The translations under genes and the position numbers were made by a program. Shown here one piece after another: positions 58,243 to 64,000 of a stretch of 64,000 bases of DNA (its first letter is position 1; every line of letters starts with the position of its first letter). The notes under the pieces are model-generated. The model was not told where the DNA came from. It did no database searches and was given only the letters and a program-made list of their open reading frames with translations. This DNA comes from Plantago ovata. Taxonomy: Eukaryota; Streptophyta; Magnoliopsida; Lamiales; Plantaginaceae. The stretch spans positions 70,650,885-70,714,884 of the forward strand of contig CM051458.1 of the NCBI GenBank assembly GCA_028274465.1. The letters run 5' to 3'.

Positions 58243-58928
58243 AGAGGTCCATGTCGATCAACTTGGTGGGAGATCAACCAGTGGAAATCACCATTAAGCA
58301 AGTTGCTAAGTGCGAGTGTTACAAGGATGAAGAGCCTCCACTAGCCAAGGAAGAAGAGAAGGACCTTGGTACTGATGAGAGTGGAGAGAAGCAACAGAAT
58401 CCCGAGCCACTCCCTCAAAGTTTCGATGTTAAGGTCGGGATTGGCGAACTTGAAGATGTCCGTGCCACACTAGACACGGGATCTTACTCGAATGTGCCCA
58501 TGAATGTGTTTGAGAAGAGTGGCCTTGGAGAGCTTTCGAAGCATAAGGCCATTGTGCAACTAGCGGATGGATCCTTTGTGAGACCCGAAGGCGTTGTGAA
58601 AAATGTGTTGGTCAAGATTGGTGAAGTTTCTGTATACACCAATTTTGTAGTTATGCCGGCGTCTGCACCTGGGACGGGGGATGTCATTCTCTTAGGGCGA
58701 ACGTTCTTGACTAAGCTACGCTCCGTGATGGACATCTACCAAAGAACTTGCACTATTGAAGTGGATGGCAAGCAACACGTGCTGCAAGCCATATCTGATC
58801 CGCCTGATATTTCTTACACTACTCACTACTGTGGTCTTGCAGCCTATGTTCTTTCTTATTCACAGGTTCCTGGCATGAGGAGGAGATCCATGAAGGGGAA
58901 GTCTAGTACCCTCAAGAAGAAGAGCTAG
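58243..58928 (+). pseudogene. ATH-A gag tail and protease region
   Basis: Resumes ATH-A after the ATH-B block. A retropepsin-like domain shows ATLDTGSYSN, VQLADGSFVRPEGVVKNVLV and VILLGRTFLTKL, with the order of blocks seen in B2. Retropepsins of this kind cut gag into its mature parts. The frame ends at 58928 and the 3' non-coding region starts directly, so no RT follows. It is part of a fossil split by insertion. Confidence 0.85.
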
Positions 58929-59110
58929 GCGCAGACAGGAGTCGAGCCAAAGACTGTAAACAGTGGCGCTATCCGGGAGGCAACCCGTAGTTTTTATCGC
59001 TTTCTTTACTGCTTTATTGCATGCATTCATTCATTGTTTTCTCACGAGTTTGATTGAGTATTATAGGTCATTTATACAAGCATTAGCTCTCACCTAGGAT
59101 CCAATTTCGA

Positions 59111-59150
59111 CGCTCGGGACGAGCGACGACGTTCAGGTTTCGGGAGGAGG
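59111..59150 (+). promoter_or_regulatory. internal hairpin and polypurine cassette, ATH-A
   Basis: Hairpin CGCTCGGGACGAGCG (59111-59125) is followed by AGGTTTCGGGAGGAGG (59135-59150). It is about 1.4 kb before the LTR, the same spacing as in B1. Confidence 0.45.
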
Positions 59151-60508
59151 TTATCGCTGGTTATCTCTATACTTATCTTGCTTATGATAAACTCGTGAAT
59201 TTTTTTTTGCATTTGCACGTTTACTGCTTTCCTAGGATAGTCTTGCATGTTTTATATGGAGTTTATTGCCGAATTTTTTGAACTTTTTATTGGGTAGATC
59301 AACCAACTATGCCATTAATCGTATGCTTCATCTCTATGAATTTGTTTGAGGTTTTTCTCGCTTGGCTTGTCACATTTATGTATTGCACTTAGGTTAAGCT
59401 TGGTAGTCTCGACATCACTTAGTGGTGTTTTCTCTACTGCGGTTCACGAAGGCCTTTATAATAGGATGATGCATGTTAGGGTCTTATGGTTGTTTTCCCG
59501 AGTACTTATGTACCTAAGAGGCAACAAGTCTTCACCATGCTTTGAGATTTCTAAATGCCTAGGAAGAAGGTAGTGTGAGATTGTGTGATCCTTTGTTTAT
59601 AACCTATTCTTCCGAATAGGTTTGGGGAGGGGGTTACACCATCATTAAACTTGTTTTTCGTTTTTCATTTCCGTATCGTGAGTTTATTTTTCCTTTTCCG
59701 TAAATTTTGTACTCCAACCTATTCTTTCGAATAGGTTTGGGGAAGTCGTGTGAGTCATTTTCTCTCTTTTTGTTATGCTACTGCTGGCTAAAAAAAAATT
59801 ATTGAAAAAAAAAGAAGAAAAAATTCCAGGAAAAAAAGAAGAAAAAAAGAAAAAAAGAATCTGGAAAGAAAAAAGAAGAAAAAAAGAAAAGACCCCAAAA
59901 AAAGCAAAGAAGGGTCCAAAAAAAAAGAAAGCCAAATAGCAGTTTAGCAAAGTGTTGTGTCTCATTTTCCAATTTTTGTAATGTTCGTAATCGTGTTGTA
60001 ATTTTCTATTTTTTGTCCTTTGTTTTTGAGTGTCATCTGTTCTAGACCACCCTCGTCCTGCCATTCAGGAAGTGGTGAATAACTTAAGACTTTGCTTGAG
60101 AGATGTGTAGAATAGGGGAGTGTTATCTTTTATAGGGAATCCTCCTTCGTTTGATGAGAGCCAGTACTGGTTCGACCTCTTTGAGGGAAAGTCTTAAACT
60201 TGGTGAACAGCAGTAAGTCCTCAGTTTCATAGGCACGGGACAACCATTCGTATCTTAGCATGCTTCATTACGTCGTCACTGACTAGGTCCAGGTAGAGAA
60301 TGTTACGAGAGACTATCTTGTCTTGACATAAGTGCTTATGTGGATGTGTATAAGTCAATCGAGGTATTCTTCAACCTATATTCATGCTTTGATTTATATG
60401 GTTTTTGTTCATATGTTTTTTCATAGATTCAGTAGATTAGTTCATTTTATTTGGCATGAGACTCCATTTTATGTGTTGCATTGTTTTTTGCATTAGAGTC
60501 TAGCTTAG

Positions 60509-60545
60509 TTGCTTGAGGACAAGCAAATGTTCGGTTTTGGGAGTT
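60509..60545 (+). other. ATH-A LTR-border hairpin and polypurine tract
   Basis: Hairpin TTGCTTGAGGACAAGCAA (60509-60526) is the same as the B1 LTR-border hairpin, followed by CGGTTTTGGGAGTT up to the LTR start at 60546. Confidence 0.75.
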
Positions 60546-63155
60546 TGATGAATGTGTATTTTACACTTTCATTTGAGTCTTTTTCACCTATTTTAGCTAT
60601 CCTCTATGTTAATTTAGCTATATTTTAGTGCATTTTATTAGAATAGTGTCACGTTTCCCTTTAGATTTTATTTTACAGGTTTTGGTTGAAAAACGAGGAT
60701 TTCCGAGAAATTATATTGAAGTTGACAAGGAATTGGTGTTCCAGAAGCCTATTTGGAGTATCTGAAGGTTTTCGGATAGGATTTGGAGTCTAGGGGTCGA
60801 ATCTAGAGGTTAGAAGGCCACTAGATGTCAGAAACCGAGTCCGAAAAGGGGAAGAAATCCAAAAACGCGTCGAAAACGCGGAATTCCGCGAAATTTACTC
60901 CCGCGCGAATCACCCGGGACGTGGGGCGAATCGCCCGGTGTGTGGGGCCCTTCGCCCCACACTGTTTCGAAGCCTATATAAAGTTGCTCCGTTTTTCTCC
61001 GAAATTCATACTTTTCCAGACATATTCTCTCACCTCTCTCTGTAGTTTTAGGTAGGAACTTCCCAGAGCCTGTTCTGGGGGTTCGTAGCTTAGGATATAC
61101 TTTTTCATATCAGTTTGGAGCTTGTAAGATCGCGATTCTTCGGAGACTGACAACCTTCGGTAACATTGTATCTTACAGTTTATTCTACTTATTTTATATA
61201 TCTTTCAACATGTTTTCTTCTATGATTTCTGTTGATTGCATGACAACTATGAGTAGCTAAACTTATCGTTGGTGGTAGTATGTGAATTCTTAGCGAAGGG
61301 AAGATAATCATGCTAATGGCTATATCGCGCATTATACTCGGTGTTATTGCTTTATTTCGTTGATCAGGCTCAGCCTATATCCTCGTATGTTGATTAATTA
61401 TTATGCACAATTGGACCCTCGTCGACCTATGCATATATATATCTTCGTAGTGTTGAATAATTACGTAACACAATAGGACAATAGTGATTGACTTGTTAGT
61501 ATCTTTATCTTCGTAGTGTTTAATAATTACAACAGGACAATTGATTGATCAAAGATCTCCATGCAAGACCGAGTGATGAATGTGTATTTTACACTTTCAT
61601 TTGAGTCTTTTTCACCTATTTTAGCTATCCTCTATGTTAATTTAGCTATATTTTAGTGCATTTTATTAGAATAGTGTCACGTTTCCCTTTAGATTTTATT
61701 TTACAGGTTTTGGTTGAAAAACGAGGATTTCCGGGCAATTATATTGAAGTTGACAAGGAATTGGTGTTCCAGAAGCCTATTTGGAGTATTTGAAGGTTTT
61801 CGGATAGGATTTGGAGTCTAGGGGTCGAATCTGGAGGTTAGAAGGCCACTAGAAGTCAGAAACCGAGTCCGAAAAGGGGAAGAAATCCAAAAACGCGTTG
61901 AAAACGCGGAATTCCGCGAAAATTACTCCCGGGCGAATCGCCCGGGACGTGGGGCGAATCGCCCCACACCGGGCGAATTGCCCGGTGTGTGGGGCGAATC
62001 GCCCCACACTATTTCGAAGCGTATATATAGTTGCTCTGTTTTTCTCCGAAATTCATACTTTTCCAGACCTATTCTCTCACCTCTCTGTGTAGTTTTAGGT
62101 AGGAACTTCCCAAAGCCTGTTCTGGGTTCGTAGCTTAGGAGATACTTTTTCATAGCAGATTGGAGCTTGTAAGATCGCGATTCTTTGGAGACTGACAACC
62201 TTCGGTAACATTGTATCTTACAGTTTATTCTACTTATTTTTATATATCTTTCAACATGTTTTCTTCTATGATTTCTGTTGATTTCATGACAACTATGAGT
62301 AGCTAACTTATCGTTGGTGGTAGTATGTGAATTCTTAGCGAAGGGTAGATAATCATGCTAATGGCTATATCGCGCATTATACTCCGTGTTATTGCTTTAT
62401 TTCGTTGATCAGGCTCAGCCTAAATCCTCGTATGTTGATTAATTATTATGCACAATTGGACCCTCGTCGACCTATGCACATCTATATCTTCGTTGTGTTG
62501 AATGATTACGGAACACAATAGGACATTAGTGATTGACTTGTCAGTATCTTTACCTTCGTAGTGCTTAATAATTGCAACAGGACATCCGATTGATCAAAGA
62601 TCTCCATGCAAGACCGAGGAATTTACGCATGATTATTAACCCGTTATGCTTTGAAGGATCATACTATCACCAATCTCCATTATCTGTTACAAAAACCTTT
62701 GCTTTACCGTCTGCTGTTTTTATATTCTTTAGTTAAATAGATAAAGCTAGTTATAGTCCTTAGAGAACGACACTCGAGGTCATTCTACTGCTACACTACG
62801 GTTTTCGTTGTAGTTGTGAATTGCCTTTGGCTAAATAACAAATTTATTTGATCAAATCGGGACCCGACAAATCTCGTTTCATCACCGAGGAATTTACGCA
62901 TGATTATTAACCCGTTATGCTTTGAAGGATCATACTATCACCAATCTCCATTATCTGTTAGATAAACCTTTGCTATACCGTCTGCTGTTTTTATATTCTT
63001 TAGTTAAATAGATAAAGCTAGTTATAGTCCTTAGAGAACGACACTCGAGGTCATTCTACTGCTACACTACGGTTTTCGTTGTAGTTGTGAATTGCCTTTG
63101 GCTAAATAACAAATTTATTTGCTTGAATCGGGACCCGACAAATCTCGGTTCATCA
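60546..63155 (+). repeat. ATH-A 3' LTR, holding a solo LTR
   Basis: The outer LTR runs from TGATGAATG to TTCATCA and is interrupted at 61574-62884; without the insert and one duplicated pentamer it is about 1.29 kb. It holds a GC-rich palindrome block (60901-60962) just before the TATA box TATATAAAG (60975-60983). It is followed by GGTGG and COP2 gag. Confidence 0.92.
61574..62884 (+). repeat. solo LTR of the ATH-A family inside the ATH-A 3' LTR
   Basis: A 1311-bp LTR with both termini (TGATGAATG and TTTCATCA) and a perfect CCGAG duplication (61569-61573 and 62885-62889). No internal sequence is present, so a later element inserted and its two LTRs recombined to leave one. It has a larger GC palindrome block (61929-62009) than the outer LTR, and a TATA box GTATATATAG (62021-62030). 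Confidence 0.95.
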
Positions 63156-63387
63156 GGTGGAGGGATAGGTTCGTCCAAGACGTACTCAACCTCGTTGTAC
63201 CATAGCACCTTTCGTACCTCATGGATACAATCCACATAGTTTGGTCCTGTTAGCTTTTGCGACTCCAAGTTGGCAACAAGCTCGGAGGACGGTATAGCCA
63301 TTTCTAATTTCCTAAGTAGAAATAATATAGAACGAAAATAATAAATTAACTATTGAAATATTACTTCTAAATACCCAGTCAACATAA

Positions 63388-63543
63388 CTAAACAACAAGA
63401 TCCTTTAGCTGTTTAGCTCCCACTATTTTCACATATGCTTGCCCCCAAAACAAACATACGGGTAATGTCCAATAAGTTACCGTAGTGGCCAAGATCCAAA
63501 TCCATACTATGCTATACTCCAACGGGGGCTGGTCGTATAGCAT
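63388..63543 (-). CDS. conserved 51-codon ORF upstream of COP2 gag
   Basis: Begins MLYDQPPLEYSIVWIW and ends LKDLVV, the same length as in COP3 and COP4 although this element's gag is diverged. This is the best hint that the frame may matter, but changes to residues are common. Confidence 0.3.
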   Translation of the reverse strand: MLYDQPPLEYSIVWIWILATTVTYWTLPVCLFWGQAYVKIVGAKQLKDLVV

Positions 63544-63549
63544 AATATG
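63503..63549 (-). ncRNA. long conserved hairpin in the COP2 leader
   Basis: On the minus strand CATATTATGC pairs with GCATAGTATG, with one G-U pair, and three further flanking pairs are perfect here. It overlaps the start of the 51-codon ORF. Confidence 0.5.
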
Positions 63550-63781
63550 ACCGGTAGGACTATCCAATTGCGTCACGCAACTCTTGGTTGTAAATCTAAT
63601 TTAACCCGATGCCCTACATATTGTACCTATCGAGGTCGCTAGATACAATATGCAGTAAGTCATAACCATAGGCTTACTCTAATCTGACGATCACTGCGAG
63701 TCTGTAAGACGAGGTCGCCAATACAAGAAAACGCAATGAAAGGTCAGAATTAAACCACCCTATGGAAAGCATCTCAGAAAT

Positions 63782-63803
63782 ACATACATATATATATATA
63801 TAT
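63782..63803 (-). repeat. TA microsatellite in the COP2 leader
   Basis: About 22 bp of TA at the same leader position as in COP3 and COP4. Confidence 0.85.
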
Positions 63804-63868
63804 TTCTGTACTTATATTGGTTGGGGCTATTCGCTTGAGGGTTGTTATCAGTCATCTACAAACAAATA

Positions 63869-64000
63869 AGGGCGCCGCCTACCCATCATGCATGAGCGGT
63901 CTACACGTAATGGATGCCGCCTATCCATTCTAGTTCTAAATGCGGTCAAGCACATAATGGGTGCCGCCTACCCATACATGAAATATGCGGTCCGACATAT
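63869..64000 (-). ncRNA. tandem stem-loops in the COP2 leader, cut by the window end
   Basis: On the minus strand three hairpins with AGGCGGC loops are visible (TGGGT/GCCCT, ATGGAT/ATCCAT, ATGGGT/ACCCAT), with GACCG headers between them. The fourth unit would lie beyond the window. Confidence 0.65.

Larger units (their letters stand above)
58929..60545 (+). other. ATH-A long 3' non-coding region
   Basis: Same order of parts as in B1 and B2: a GGGAGGCAACCCG hairpin (58968-58988), an internal hairpin plus purine cassette (59111-59150), two AACCTATTC/GAATAGGTT hairpins with TTTGGGGA (59601-59632 and 59716-59744), an A-rich stretch (about 59789-59930), and a hairpin plus polypurine tract at the LTR (60509-60545). 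Order and spacing are conserved although the LTRs differ between families. No ORF is supported. Confidence 0.75.
63156..64000 (-). mobile_element. COP2: Ty1/copia element, gag start and leader
   Basis: On the minus strand gag starts at the ATG at 63301 (MAIPSSELVANLESQKLTGPNYVD) and runs to the ATH-A insertion; more gag lies at 2108-2427. Upstream is a leader homologous to those of COP3 and COP4, with the 51-codon ORF, the long hairpin, the TA tract and the stem-loop array. The element continues beyond the window. Its gag is clearly diverged from that of COP3 and COP4, so this is a related older subfamily. It is broken by at least two insertions. Confidence 0.85.

Overview
This window is plant (angiosperm) nuclear DNA and consists almost entirely of transposable elements. 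The evidence is the mix of families: Ty1/copia elements primed by initiator tRNA-Met, and two plant-specific Ty3/gypsy lineages, Athila-like (primer site TGGCGCCGCTGCCGGGGA) and Tat-like (primer site TGGCGCCGTCTGTGGGAA, two RNase H domains, antisense gene). I found no intact host gene, no tRNA or rRNA gene and no CRISPR array. The species cannot be named from this sequence. Two runs of exactly 100 N (5668-5767 and 21716-21815) are scaffold gaps.

Most of the window is one nested structure. From outside in: COP2, a copia element on the minus strand, is seen only as 2108-2427 and 63156-64000. Into it went COP1 (plus strand, 3' end only, 1-2107) and ATH-A (plus strand, 2428-63155, target duplication GGTAG/GGTGG). 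ATH-A is split by a block bounded by inverted LTRs of a second Athila-like family, ATH-B (4773-58242, flanks AGACG/AGAGG). Inside that block lie a foldback or Mutator-like DNA element (5768 to about 10465), the copia element COP3 (about 10466-46614), an ATH-B pol segment (B1, 46615-52409), an ATH-B LTR (52410-53812) and an ATH-B gag-protease segment (B2, 53813-56867). COP3 is split by TAT1 (15600-43978, target duplication TTAAG), and TAT1 by the copia element COP4 (minus strand, 27517-37605, target duplication CTATA). A solo LTR of the ATH-A family also sits inside ATH-A's own 3' LTR (61574-62884, target duplication CCGAG).

In function these are retroelement parts: gag and zinc knuckle, protease, reverse transcriptase, RNase H and integrase, with primer sites and polypurine tracts at the expected places. 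All protein-coding retroelements here look broken to some degree and are treated as fossils. By eye the LTR pairs of TAT1 and COP4 differ by only about one to a few percent, so the inner insertions are recent. ATH-A and B2 both encode only gag and protease, which suggests they depended on a partner such as B1.

The most interesting features are non-coding. The copia leader carries four tandem stem-loops with compensatory base changes, a conserved hairpin over a 51-codon upstream ORF, and a hypervariable GC-palindrome block. Both Athila-like families repeat a hairpin plus polypurine cassette inside the element and again at the 3' LTR. TAT1 has an antisense gene with its own TATA box and leader intron, and a 66-bp tandem array just before its 3' LTR. 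About 4.44 kb of TAT1 appears twice across the second gap and looks like a false assembly duplication.
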